Shown here in pieces: positions 16,189 to 25,205 of a DNA stretch of 64,000 nt. Location of the stretch: assembly GCF_023556335.1 (NCBI RefSeq), contig NZ_JAIKTS010000002.1, positions 404,442 to 468,441 of the forward strand, written 5' to 3'. Source of the stretch: Stenotrophomonas mori. Lineage in GTDB: Bacteria; Pseudomonadota; Gammaproteobacteria; Xanthomonadales; Xanthomonadaceae. Within the stretch, counting starts at the first letter, position 1; each line of letters starts with the position of its first letter. The translations under genes were made by a program, and so were the position numbers. Under the pieces are notes generated by a model. It had not been told where the DNA came from, searched no databases, and saw nothing but the letters and a program-made list of their open reading frames with translations.

Positions 16189-18444
16189 CTAGTACTTCCA
16201 GCTGACGGTAACGCCCAGGGTGCGCGGCCGCAGCAGGAACTCCGAGCGGCCGTAGAGCGCCAGGGTACTGGTCCCGTAACCGGAGAGCGGCACATGCTCG
16301 TTGGTCAGGTTGGTCCCCCAGATCGAATAGCCGATGTTGCCACGGCGCAGGTTCAGGCGGAGGTCGAACTGGTTGAACCCCGCGACGGTGGCGACCGGAT
16401 CGCTGAGCGTCTGCGGTGCCTCGGACAGGTAGCGGTGCTGGAAGACCAGGCTGGGCTGCCAGGCGGTGTCGAAGTACCAGGTCAAGGTGTTCGACAGCTG
16501 CACATCCGAGGCGCCCGGCAACTGCTGGCCCCTGCGCAGCACCGGCGAGGCGGTCAGGACGTCTTCGGTCAGTTCCGCCTTCAGCAGCGTCAGGTTGGTC
16601 CGCCAGTTCACGTTGGGCGTGACGTCGAACGAGAGGCTGCTCTCCAGGCCATAGATGCGCGCCTTGCCGGCATTGGTGCCGTACGTGGCGTTGTCGGGAC
16701 GCACCAGGCGCACCTGGATGTCCTTCCAGTCGATGTAGAAGACCCCCGCATCCAGTGCCAGGCGCCGGTCGAGAAAGCTGCTGCGGAGCCCGAGTTCGTA
16801 GTTCCACAGCTTGTCCGACCCCCAGCCGTCGGGCGTCACGAAATCGCAGGCGCAGGGGTAGATCGTGTTCGGGTTGCCGAGCCGGAAGCCCTTCGAGGCG
16901 ACGGCGTACCAGGTGGTGTCGGCGCTGGGCCGGTAGCGGAGCGACATCTTGGGCACGAACCCGTCTTCGTCGATCCGGTAGGGGTCGGGGTGCTGGCTCG
17001 GTACGTAGATGAAGCCATAGCGGTCGATGCGGATGTCGTACCTGCTCTTGAACAGGCGTCCGCCGACGGTCAGGTTCCAGGCATCGGAGAAGTTCAGCCC
17101 GATCTCGCCGAACAGGGCCGACTCCCTGCCCTCGGCGACGGAGTAGCCGCGGACCACATTGTCGGTACCGTCATACTCGGCCTCCGGGCGGACCTTGCTG
17201 AGGATCCCGTAGGCGCCCTCGGCGCTGGTGAACGTGCGTGTGTCGCGGTCGGCGGTGGTGTACATGCCTCCCACCAGCCATTCCCAGCGGCCGTCGGCCG
17301 GCGACGCGAGCCGCACTTCGGCGGTGCGCATGTCGATGTCCATGTACTCGGTGGCATCGATGGGCGTGTCCACCGGCAGGAAGGGACGCAGCGCGCTGGT
17401 CCGGGACACATCGCTGTGCAGCTCGTGGGTCTTCTTGTCCCGGGACACGATCGCGGTCAGGTCGGCACCGTCGAAGGCGTGTTCCAGCCGTGCGGTGAAC
17501 AGGCTGATGTCGTAGTCCGTGCGGGCCAGGAGCAGCGAGTTGCGTGCGTACTTCCCCTGCGCACTGTGGGCGTAGTTCTGGTCGTCGCCCTTGAGGACCT
17601 GGTACATGCCCATCAACGACAGGGTGGTGGCATCCGAAGGCTGCCAGACCAGCGAGGCGCGCCCACCGTTCACGCTGACATCGGTACTGCCCTTGTCGCC
17701 CGTTCCCGTGTTGTCGAGGTAGCCGGCATCCATGCGGGTAAGCCCGACGATGCGCAGCGCGAGCGTCTCCGAGACGGGAAGGTTGACCATCGCCTTTGCG
17801 GTGTAGCCAAGCTCTCCGTGCGCGTTGTAGGTGTTGTTGATACCGGCCTCGACCGCCGCGTCGAAGCCGCCGGGGTCGGCCCGGTTGGTGATGTAGTTGA
17901 TCGCGCCACCGAGCGACGAGGCGCCGAACAGCGTCCCTTGCGGCCCCCGCAGCACCTCCACGCGTTGCAGGTCGAACGTGTCGATGTCGGGAATGCCCAC
18001 CGCGTAGCTCGGCTCGGACAGGGGCACGTCGTCGATGTACCAGCCGGTGGGCCCCTGCCCCTGGTCGATGCCGGCGGTGGTTCCGACCCCGCGGATCACC
18101 GCGGTGGATTGGCCCGGCGTGCCGACATTGAACACCACGCCCGGCTGGCGGCCGAGATAGTCCGCATTGCTCTGTGCACCGACGGCCTCCAGTTCTTCCT
18201 GGCTCACCGCGGAGATGCCGCCCGCGACGTCCTTCAGCTGCCCGACGCGCTTGGAGGCCGTGACCACCACGTGGTCCAGTGTCACCGCGTCCCTGGATTT
18301 TCCATCCGCCGGGGCCGCGGAGCCGGCGACGGCCTGGGCCGACGCCGGCTGCGCCATGCCGGCCCCCAGGGCCAGGCAGCAGGAGAGGAACAGCAGGGTG
18401 CGGGCGTGGGCGGTGCGGGCAGGACGGCGGCATTGCTGGAACAT
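16189..18444 (-). CDS. TonB-dependent outer-membrane receptor of the island
   Basis: Receptor of 751 residues. The start at 18444 (MFQQCRRPARTAHARTLLFL) is supported by GAGGA eight bases upstream and a signal peptide ending near ASAQA. The plug domain begins near residue 50 (DHVVVTASKRVGQLKDVAGG), with the usual VEVLRGPQGTLFGASSLGGA segment, and is followed by a long beta-barrel ending in WKY, an aromatic C-terminus suited to outer-membrane insertion. The sequence resembles the IroN/CirA-like and xenobiotic-type TonB receptors rather than SusC. It heads the leftward operon with the S9 peptidase and PaiB-like gene. Its promoter region carries copy B of the shared element 376 bp upstream. Confidence 0.93.
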   Translation of the reverse strand: MFQQCRRPARTAHARTLLFLSCCLALGAGMAQPASAQAVAGSAAPADGKSRDAVTLDHVVVTASKRVGQLKDVAGGISAVSQEELEAVGAQSNADYLGRQPGVVFNVGTPGQSTAVIRGVGTTAGIDQGQGPTGWYIDDVPLSEPSYAVGIPDIDTFDLQRVEVLRGPQGTLFGASSLGGAINYITNRADPGGFDAAVEAGINNTYNAHGELGYTAKAMVNLPVSETLALRIVGLTRMDAGYLDNTGTGDKGSTDVSVNGGRASLVWQPSDATTLSLMGMYQVLKGDDQNYAHSAQGKYARNSLLLARTDYDISLFTARLEHAFDGADLTAIVSRDKKTHELHSDVSRTSALRPFLPVDTPIDATEYMDIDMRTAEVRLASPADGRWEWLVGGMYTTADRDTRTFTSAEGAYGILSKVRPEAEYDGTDNVVRGYSVAEGRESALFGEIGLNFSDAWNLTVGGRLFKSRYDIRIDRYGFIYVPSQHPDPYRIDEDGFVPKMSLRYRPSADTTWYAVASKGFRLGNPNTIYPCACDFVTPDGWGSDKLWNYELGLRSSFLDRRLALDAGVFYIDWKDIQVRLVRPDNATYGTNAGKARIYGLESSLSFDVTPNVNWRTNLTLLKAELTEDVLTASPVLRRGQQLPGASDVQLSNTLTWYFDTAWQPSLVFQHRYLSEAPQTLSDPVATVAGFNQFDLRLNLRRGNIGYSIWGTNLTNEHVPLSGYGTSTLALYGRSEFLLRPRTLGVTVSWKY

Positions 18445-18820
18445 GACGGACATTCCTCTGGCTGGCGACGAAGAAACAGGGAAGCGATCTGCGCCGCGTG
18501 CAAGCAGGGCGGCATGTGTCCATGAGGTGCGGCCCGGCGCCGGCGGGGGTCGGGCGCAGGACCGTCCGGTCCATGCCGGGACGCCGCCCTCCTTGCGCGG
18601 TGCGTCCGTGCGCCCCTGGGGCACGGCGAGACCTCCTTCGGCCCCGTACCGCCCCTGATTCCCGGAGATTCCCTCTGCCGGGTCCGTGCGGGCTGCAAGG
18701 CATGCGCTCTTCGGGAGCACCGTGCGCGTGGACTGTCCCGGGGCCGTTCGAACCGTCGAACGTTCCCGGCTGGCGCGGCGTGCATCGAAGTGGACCGAGA
18801 CCGTCTTTCCCTCCTGACGG
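18445..18820 (-). other. Long 5' leader between the shared element and the TonB receptor start
   Basis: About 376 bases without a convincing gene on either strand. It contains a perfect 7-bp inverted repeat CGTTCGA / TCGAACG (18745-18751 and 18756-18762, 4-base loop). A receptor start further upstream is unlikely because the signal peptide begins at 18444. I see no known riboswitch consensus. The corresponding leader of the ABC operon is only 88 bases. Confidence 0.5.
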
Positions 18821-18870
18821 CCATTGTTTGGTCGGGCAATTTGATTTTACAAGTGAAATAAATCCAATGA
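18821..18870 (-). promoter_or_regulatory. Shared promoter/operator element, copy B
   Basis: Read on the minus strand, this 50-base block matches copy A at 4988-5036 (41 of 49 positions, one gap). It includes ATTT-N8-AAAT (18844-18859) and the terminal CAAACAATGG. It faces the TonB receptor operon as copy A faces the ABC operon. The match stands out because surrounding DNA is unrelated and much richer in GC. Confidence 0.65.
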
Positions 18871-19103
18871 ATATCCATGAAATCGAATCAATCTTCCGTC
18901 CCCTCGGGTACGGGTGACCGGGCACGTGGCCCACGCGCTACGGCCTGGCCGCCGACGCTCGACGATCCGCCCCGCCGTCCGCGCCGGCGTCTTCCCGGGC
19001 TTGTCCGCGGGGCCATGCGGCGGGAATTGTCCCGTGGGCGGCACCGCGGTTTCCCGTCAGGGCGCTCTTGCATTCGCCGCGTAGCGCCGCAATCCCGGGA
19101 GGC

Positions 19104-19889
19104 ATGGACACTTCCCACGCGACCGCCGCCGGCGGCCCGGCCCCCGACCGCAGCGACCGCCGCCGCCTCCTGCGCGCCTTCAACCTGAGCCTGGCTGCCG
19201 TGCTGCTGCTGGTGGCGGTGTTCGCCCTGCAGCAGGCCGGCTGGGACTGGCGGCCCTGGGCGGTGGCCCCGCACGACACCGCCGGCCTGCGCGGCCTGCT
19301 CGGTGCGCCACTGCTGCACGGCTCCGTCGAGCACCTGGCCGCCAACGCGGCGGCGCTGCTGATCCTCGGGACCCTGGCCGGCAGCGTGTACCCGCGGGCG
19401 ACGCTGCGCGCCCTGCCGCTGCTGTGGCTGGGTTCCGGGATCGGCGCATGGATGCTCGGCGATCCCGGCAGCCGCCACCTCGGGGCCAGTGGCGTCACCC
19501 ATGGCCTGATGTTCCTGGTGCTGGGGCTGGGACTGCTGCGCCGCGACCGTGCGGCCATGGCCGCCGGCATGATCGGCGTGCTGTTCTATGGCGGCATGGT
19601 GATGACCGTGCTGCCGCACGAACCCGGGGTCTCCTGGCAGTCGCACATGGGCGGCGCCGCCGCCGGCGTGATCGCCGCCCTGCTGTTCCGCCAGGCCGAC
19701 CCGCTGGCGCCGCGCAAGCGCTACAGCTGGGAAGACGAGGAGGACGAGGACGATTCCGGCACGGCGCATGCCGATGCCGAGCTGGAGCCGCCCTCGCCCG
19801 GCGAGGTGCCGGTGCTGTGGCAACCCCGCGAAGGCCGCGACTACGACGTGGTGGTGCCGTTGCGGCCGCGGCCGCCCCGCGACGACTGA
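19104..19889 (+). CDS. Rhomboid-family intramembrane serine protease
   Basis: Protein of about 261 residues with a soluble N-terminus and about six membrane spans. The rhomboid catalytic dyad is visible: GASG with S129 in HLGASGVTHG, and H181 in SWQSHMGGAAAGV. The conserved H77-x3-N81 (HLAAN) pair is also present. The C-terminal tail is acidic (EDEEDEDDSG). The ATG at 19104 is used, although GGGAGG is only one base away from it; a TTG at 19068 is the alternative. It stands alone, converging with the broken membrane gene to its right. Confidence 0.88.
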   Translation: MDTSHATAAGGPAPDRSDRRRLLRAFNLSLAAVLLLVAVFALQQAGWDWRPWAVAPHDTAGLRGLLGAPLLHGSVEHLAANAAALLILGTLAGSVYPRATLRALPLLWLGSGIGAWMLGDPGSRHLGASGVTHGLMFLVLGLGLLRRDRAAMAAGMIGVLFYGGMVMTVLPHEPGVSWQSHMGGAAAGVIAALLFRQADPLAPRKRYSWEDEEDEDDSGTAHADAELEPPSPGEVPVLWQPREGRDYDVVVPLRPRPPRDD

Positions 19890-19916
19890 CCACGCACGCC
19901 GCGACACGCGGCGGCT

Positions 19917-20769
19917 CTAGCGCAGGCGGCCGCCCACCGCCAGCCGCAGGCAGCCCCAGGCCAGCATGCCGACGATCAGCACCTCGCCCAGCCCGGCCGC
20001 CGACTGCAGCAGGAAGGCCGCTGGCCGTTCGTCCCAGTGATACGCATGCGGGCCCCCGCGCCAGGCACGGCTGTACAGGGTACCGGTGCACAGCGCGCGC
20101 AGCAGGGCGAAGGCCTGGGTCGCCTCCAGCACCGCCAGGAAACTTCCCAGCAGCGCCAGCACCGCGCGGATGCCCGGTGGCAGCGCAACGGCCCCGTCGC
20201 GGTCGCGGTCGCCATCCGGTGGCGGCGCTGCCGCAAGGGTCGCGTGCCGCTGCGCCGGCGCGCCGGGGGATGGCAGCGGCGGCATGTCGACGACCGCACC
20301 CGGCGGCGGCAGCCGCAGGTGGGCGGCGATCCGCTGCACCCAAGCGTCGGTCACCGCATGCCCGGGACGCACCGCCACGGTGTCGAAACTGAGTTGATGG
20401 GCGCCGCCGCTCCGCGCGAGCAGCCACAACCGCACCGGCGCCGGCCACGACGCCTTGCGCGCACGACGCCCGGCCACCGAACAGGTTGCGGCGGCTGCGC
20501 TGTACGCGGTTGCCGGCCCGGTCCAGCTCCAGGGTTTCGCGGAGCGGGAAATACCAGGCGCAGGCCAGGCCCAGCACCGGCAGCAGCGTCATCGCCAGGA
20601 CCGCCAGCAGGCGCTCCGGTCCATTGCGCCCGGCCAGTTCACCGGACAGCAGCAGCGGCACGCCGGCGCAGGCCAGCAGGAACAGCAGCAGCAGCGCCTG
20701 CAGCAGCACATTGACCGAGTGGATGCGCAGCGTGTCGCCGCGCTCTTCGTAGCGGTAGCCGATGATCAC
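19917..20769 (-). pseudogene. Frameshifted membrane-protein gene of unknown function
   Basis: Two overlapping frames together look like one gene. The first runs from a GTG at 20769 (GGAGG just upstream; VIIGYRYEERGDTLRIHSVN) through two hydrophobic segments to QRSRRNLFGG. The second continues with RRARKASWPAPVRLWLLARS to a stop at 19917, with further membrane segments (IRAVLALLGSFLAVLEA, LGEVLIVGMLAWGCLRL). Joining them needs a +1 shift around 20462-20478. The second frame alone begins in the middle of a domain. The cause could be a real one-base insertion or a sequencing error. I do not recognise the family. Confidence 0.65.
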
Positions 20770-20829
20770 CGTGCCTCCATGGGACGATGATCCGTGTTGC
20801 CGGTGATCGCCGGCAAGCACCAGGCCGGC

Positions 20830-21930
20830 TCAGGACGCCGGGCCGGCCTCCACCGCCTGCCGGCCCAGCGCCGGATCGTCGGTGAAGAAGGCATCGATGC
20901 CGGCCTGCAGGTAGGCACGGATCTCGGCGACCGCCCCCGGCGGGTTGCGCGCATCGGCGGCCCCGTGGCGCAGCGCCGGTGGCAGGAACGGATTCTCGGG
21001 ACGGAAGGTGTAGGCCACCACCTGCAGGCCGGCGGCATGCGCGTCGGCGATCAGCGGCGTCGCCGCACCGAGGCGTCCCTGCGCGTCCACCGGCAGCAGG
21101 GCGCGCCGTTCCACGCCGATGGCATCGGCATAGCCGGCGATGTCGCGCAGTCCCTCGGGCGTCATCATTCCCGCATAGTCGCGGCCGCCGCCGGCGAGCG
21201 CCACGTCGGCCGGCAGCGCCTCCGGCTCGCCCAGCAGCTGCAGCAGGCGGATGTTCGAGGGCCGCCCGATGCGCGCGCGCAGCTGCCTCAGGTTGCCGGT
21301 CTCGAACGACTGCACCAGGATCGGCGCGACATTGGTGTAGGCGTTGCCGCGCAGGGTGTCGAGCAGGCGCTCCTCCATCGGCAGGCCGATGCCGCGGAAA
21401 TAGCTGCCGTGCTTGATCTCCGGGGCCAGGCCGATGCCGCGCCCGCTGCGCCGCGCCTGCTGCACCAGGAACTCGACGATCTCGTCCAGCGTGGCGATGC
21501 GGAACTGGCCGTCGAAAGCGGTACCGCGCAGTTCCGGCAAGCGTTCGCGGGCATGCAGCGTCTTCAGCTCGGCCAGGGTGAAGTCCTCGGTGAACCAGCC
21601 CTCGACCGGCCTGCCGTCGATCACCTTGGTGGTGCGGCGCGCCGCGAATCCGGGATGCGCGGCGACATCGGTCGTGCCACCGATCTCGTTCTCGTGGCGC
21701 GCCACCATGACCCCGTCGCGGGTCATCACCAGGTCCGGCTCGATGTAGTCGGCGCCGTCGGCGATGGCCTGTGCGTAGGCCGCCAGGGTGTGCTCGGGCA
21801 GCAGCGCGCTGGCGCCGCGGTGCGCATACACCGGGACATGCGCGAACGACTGTGCGGGAGGTGCGGCCATTGCCGCCGAGCATGCCATGCACAGCACCGC
21901 CGCTGCGCCCCGTACCGCTGTGTCGAACAC
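20830..21930 (-). CDS. Periplasmic glycerophosphodiester phosphodiesterase
   Basis: GlpQ/UgpQ-type glycerophosphodiester phosphodiesterase, 366 residues, which hydrolyses glycerophosphodiesters to glycerol-3-phosphate and an alcohol. A signal peptide (AAAVLCMACSAAMAAPPA) indicates the periplasm. The catalytic segment is VYAHRGASALLPEHTLAAY with the HR pair, followed by EPDLVMTRDGVMVARHENE, the metal-binding and second-histidine motif. The insertion after that is typical of the longer GlpQ type. The start is GTG at 21930. It ends 61 bp before the frameshifted gene on the same strand. Confidence 0.93.
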   Translation of the reverse strand: MFDTAVRGAAAVLCMACSAAMAAPPAQSFAHVPVYAHRGASALLPEHTLAAYAQAIADGADYIEPDLVMTRDGVMVARHENEIGGTTDVAAHPGFAARRTTKVIDGRPVEGWFTEDFTLAELKTLHARERLPELRGTAFDGQFRIATLDEIVEFLVQQARRSGRGIGLAPEIKHGSYFRGIGLPMEERLLDTLRGNAYTNVAPILVQSFETGNLRQLRARIGRPSNIRLLQLLGEPEALPADVALAGGGRDYAGMMTPEGLRDIAGYADAIGVERRALLPVDAQGRLGAATPLIADAHAAGLQVVAYTFRPENPFLPPALRHGAADARNPPGAVAEIRAYLQAGIDAFFTDDPALGRQAVEAGPAS

Positions 21931-22038
21931 CGCCCGCTCCTGGTTTCCGCATCGAAGGCCGGGAAGTGTGCCGCGGCGGTGTGACCGGACCGGGACACCG
22001 GCCCGGCGGAGTCGCCCGGGGCTTCCCGGCGCGGGGCC

Positions 22039-23655
22039 TCAGGCGGGAAGCCGGTGCCAGCCGCCGGCGCCGGCATGCAGGCGTCCGGTGAGGCCGATGC
22101 CGCGCAGGAACGCCTCGTCGTGGGCCGCCACCAGCAGGGTTCCCGGCCAGGCCCGCAGCAGGGCCTCCAGCGCCTGGGTCGCTTCCAGGTCGAGGTGGTT
22201 GGCCGGTTCGTCCAGCAGCAGCAACTGCGGGGGGCGCTCGGCGTATAGCGCGCAGGCCAGCGCCAGCTTCATGCGCTCGCCGCCGCTGAGCGCCGCCGCC
22301 GGCTGCTGCGCGCGCGCGCCCTCCAGGCCGAGCAGCGCCAGCCGCGTGCGCAGGTCGGCCTCGTCCATCACCGGGTTGGCATGGCGCAGCTGCGCCATGA
22401 CCGTGGCCTGCGGCAGCGGCAATGCCATGTGCTGGTCCAGCCAGGCCCATGGCACGTTCACCTGCGCGCTGCCGGCAAGGGGCTGCAGGCGCCCGGCCAG
22501 CAGCTTGAGCAGCACCGACTTGCCGCTGCCGTTGCGTCCGGTGAGCGCCAGCCGTTCGCCCCGCCGCAGCACCCAGTCGAGCCGCGCCCGCGGACCCTCG
22601 ATGAACGGCAGTACCGCCTCCTCCAGCACCGCCACGCGCTCCGGCACCGTACCGGTGGCCGCCACCGGCAACAGCACCACGGGAGCGGCCGCGGCCACGT
22701 CCGCCGCCGCCTGCCGTACGTGCTCGTCCAGCCGTTCGCGCTGCTGCTGCCGCTGCAGATGGGCCTTGCCGGCACTGGCCTGCGCCCATTGTTTCTGCCG
22801 GCCCAGCAGGATCGGCGCCTGGTTGCCCTGTGCGGCCTGGCGGTTGCCGCGGGCGGCGCGACGCTCGCGTTGCTCCTGCTGCTCGCGCAGTGCCCGCTCG
22901 CCCTGGCGGCGCGCATGCCGGCGCTGCTGCAGGGTGTCCACGGCCGCCTGCCGCTGCTCGGCGCTGCGCGCCGCGTAGAACGCGTAGTTTCCGCCGTGGC
23001 TGCGGAGACCCAGCGGCGACAGTTCGACGATGCACTGCATGTCGTCCAGCAGCCCGCGGTCGTGGCTGACCAGCAGCAGGCCGCGCGGCCAGCGCCGCAG
23101 CTGTTCGCGCAACTGCCGGCGGCCCTCGGCGTCGAGGTGGTTGCTGGGCTCGTCGAGGATCAGGAAATCGGCGGCGGACAGGAAGGCGCCGGCCAGTGCC
23201 ACGCGCATGCGCTGGCCGCCGCTCAGCCGGTGCGCCGGTGTTTCAGCCGACACGCCGTGCAGCTGCATCCGCTCCAGCTCGGCCTGCAGCTGCTCGCGCA
23301 GCTGCCAGCGGTCGCCCAGCACCTCGAAATCGGCGGTATCGCTGCTGCCCTGCTCGATGCGCTGCAGGGCGGCAAACGCCCCTCCGAGCCCGGCGAGGTC
23401 GACGACGCGGGCGCCGGGCGGCGCATCGACCTGCTGGGGCAGCCAGGCCACCGGGCCGGAACGCAGGCAGCGGCCGCGCGCGGGTGCCAGGCGCCCGGCC
23501 AGCAGCTGCGCCAGCACGCTCTTGCCCACGCCGTTGCGGCCGACCAGCCCGGTCGGCCGAGCGTCGAAGGTTGCGTCCAGATCGGAAAACAGCAGCCGGC
23601 CGTCCGGCAACTGCCAGGAGACGCGTTCAAGCGTCAGGAAGGGAGTCGTGGTCAT
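22039..23655 (-). CDS. ABC-F family ATP-binding cassette protein
   Basis: Soluble protein of 538 residues with two ABC ATPase domains and no membrane segments. The first has GRNGVGKSVLAQLLAG near residue 40, the signature LSGGQRMRVALA and LILDEPSNHLD. The second has GRNGSGKSVLLKLLAG, LSGGERMKLALA and LLLLDEPANHLDLE. A charged, Gln/Arg-rich linker (REQQEQRERRAARGNRQAAQ) separates them, as in ABC-F proteins that act on ribosomes or give antibiotic protection. The specific role (Uup/EttA-like housekeeping or target protection) cannot be told by eye. Confidence 0.9.
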   Translation of the reverse strand: MTTTPFLTLERVSWQLPDGRLLFSDLDATFDARPTGLVGRNGVGKSVLAQLLAGRLAPARGRCLRSGPVAWLPQQVDAPPGARVVDLAGLGGAFAALQRIEQGSSDTADFEVLGDRWQLREQLQAELERMQLHGVSAETPAHRLSGGQRMRVALAGAFLSAADFLILDEPSNHLDAEGRRQLREQLRRWPRGLLLVSHDRGLLDDMQCIVELSPLGLRSHGGNYAFYAARSAEQRQAAVDTLQQRRHARRQGERALREQQEQRERRAARGNRQAAQGNQAPILLGRQKQWAQASAGKAHLQRQQQRERLDEHVRQAAADVAAAAPVVLLPVAATGTVPERVAVLEEAVLPFIEGPRARLDWVLRRGERLALTGRNGSGKSVLLKLLAGRLQPLAGSAQVNVPWAWLDQHMALPLPQATVMAQLRHANPVMDEADLRTRLALLGLEGARAQQPAAALSGGERMKLALACALYAERPPQLLLLDEPANHLDLEATQALEALLRAWPGTLLVAAHDEAFLRGIGLTGRLHAGAGGWHRLPA

Positions 23656-23846
23656 TGCGTTCCATCCATGCCCGGGTCACCCGGCTGCCGATGGCAGCGG
23701 GACGTCGCGAGGCCTCGCCAGCAGCGGCTGGCAGGGCGGGCATCAATGGCGCATTGGACCGGACTCCGTGAGGGACAGGACCGCCATCGCGGCGGCAGGG
23801 CGAAGACTAACCGGCGATGGATGAACGGTTCAATGCCACGGACGGG

Positions 23847-25202
23847 TCATTTGCCGATGCAGAAGCTGGAGAAGATGCGGCCCAGCAGGTCGTCGGCGGT
23901 CATCCGGCCGGTGATCTCGCCCAGCGCGTCGTGGGCAAGCCGCAGTTCCTCGGCCGCCAGTTCCAGCTGCTCGTGGCGCAGCTGCGCGGCGGCGTCCTCC
24001 AGGTGGCCGGCGGCACGGGCGATGGCCTGTACATGGCGCAGCCGCGCGGAGAATTCGCCCTGCGGGCCTTCGCCGCCCTCCTCGCCGGCCAGCGCGCGCA
24101 GCCGGGCATGCAGCTGCTCCAGGCCCTGCCCGCTGACGGCGGAGATCGCGATCGCGTCCGCCTGCGCCGGCTGCGGCCAGGCCGGCAGCAGGTCGCACTT
24201 GTTGAGGACCCACAGCTGCCGTGCGGCCTGCGCCGCCGCGTCGCCGACGGCCTGGCGCCCGGCATCCGGGTCGCGCGCATCCAGCACCACGATGGCCAGG
24301 TCGGCGCGCTGCATTTCCGCGCGCGCGCGGCGCATGCCTTCGCGCTCGATGGCGTCGCCGCCCTCGCGCAGCCCGGCGGTATCCACCAGGTCCAGTTCCA
24401 GGCCATCGATGCGGATGGTCTCGCGCAGGGTGTCGCGGGTGGTGCCGGCGATGTCGGTGACGATGGCGCGCTCGCTGCCGGCCAAGGCATTGAGCAGCGA
24501 ACTCTTGCCGGCGTTCGGCGGACCGATCAGCACCGCGTGCAGGCCGTCGCGCAGCTTGCGGCCACGCTCAGCGTCGGCAAGCAGGCGGGCCAGCGCCGCC
24601 CGCGCCTGTTCCACGCCGGTACGCACCTGCGCGCCGCCCAGGGTATCCAGCGGTTCGTCGGCGAAATCGATGGCGGCCTCGACGTGGATGCGCAGCCGCA
24701 CCAGCTGGTCGCCCACCTCCTCGACCCGGGCCGAGAACACGCCATCCAGCGAACGCCGCGCGGCACGGGCGGCACGCACGTCGCCGGCGGCGATCAGGTC
24801 GGCGATGGCCTCGGCCTGGGCCAGATCGAGCTTGCCGTTGAGGAAGGCACGCTCGCTGAACTCGCCGGCGCGCGCCTGCCGCGCGCCGAGTTCGATGCAG
24901 CGGCCCAGCAGCTGGCGCAGCATCACCGGGCTGCCATGGCCCTGCAGTTCCACCACGTCCTCGCCGGTGAAGCTGCGCGGGCCGGGGAAGTACAGCGCGA
25001 TGCCGTCATCGATCACCGCGCCGGCCGCATCTCGGAACCGTACGTAGTGCGCATGGCGCGGGTGCAGCGGCGGGCAGCCGAGCCCGCGGGCGATGGACAG
25101 CGACAGCGGGCCGGAGAGCCGCAGGATGCCGACGCCGGCGGCGACCGCGCCGCTGGCGATGGCGATGAGGGTGTCGCTGGCAGCGCTGTCGGTGGCGTTC
25201 AT
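23847..25202 (-). CDS. mnmE: tRNA uridine-5-carboxymethylaminomethyl modification GTPase MnmE
   Basis: MnmE (TrmE), 451 residues, which with MnmG modifies U34 of certain tRNAs. Residues 1-118 are the folate-binding domain ([20 protein letters not shown]). The G domain contains [26 protein letters not shown] and NKCD. The C-terminal CIGK carries the conserved cysteine. The gene starts just 3 bp after the stop of the deacetylase/caspase gene, an unusual neighbour; in related genomes it usually follows yidC. Confidence 0.97.
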   Translation of the reverse strand: MNATDSAASDTLIAIASGAVAAGVGILRLSGPLSLSIARGLGCPPLHPRHAHYVRFRDAAGAVIDDGIALYFPGPRSFTGEDVVELQGHGSPVMLRQLLGRCIELGARQARAGEFSERAFLNGKLDLAQAEAIADLIAAGDVRAARAARRSLDGVFSARVEEVGDQLVRLRIHVEAAIDFADEPLDTLGGAQVRTGVEQARAALARLLADAERGRKLRDGLHAVLIGPPNAGKSSLLNALAGSERAIVTDIAGTTRDTLRETIRIDGLELDLVDTAGLREGGDAIEREGMRRARAEMQRADLAIVVLDARDPDAGRQAVGDAAAQAARQLWVLNKCDLLPAWPQPAQADAIAISAVSGQGLEQLHARLRALAGEEGGEGPQGEFSARLRHVQAIARAAGHLEDAAAQLRHEQLELAAEELRLAHDALGEITGRMTADDLLGRIFSSFCIGK

Positions 25203-25205
25203 GGT

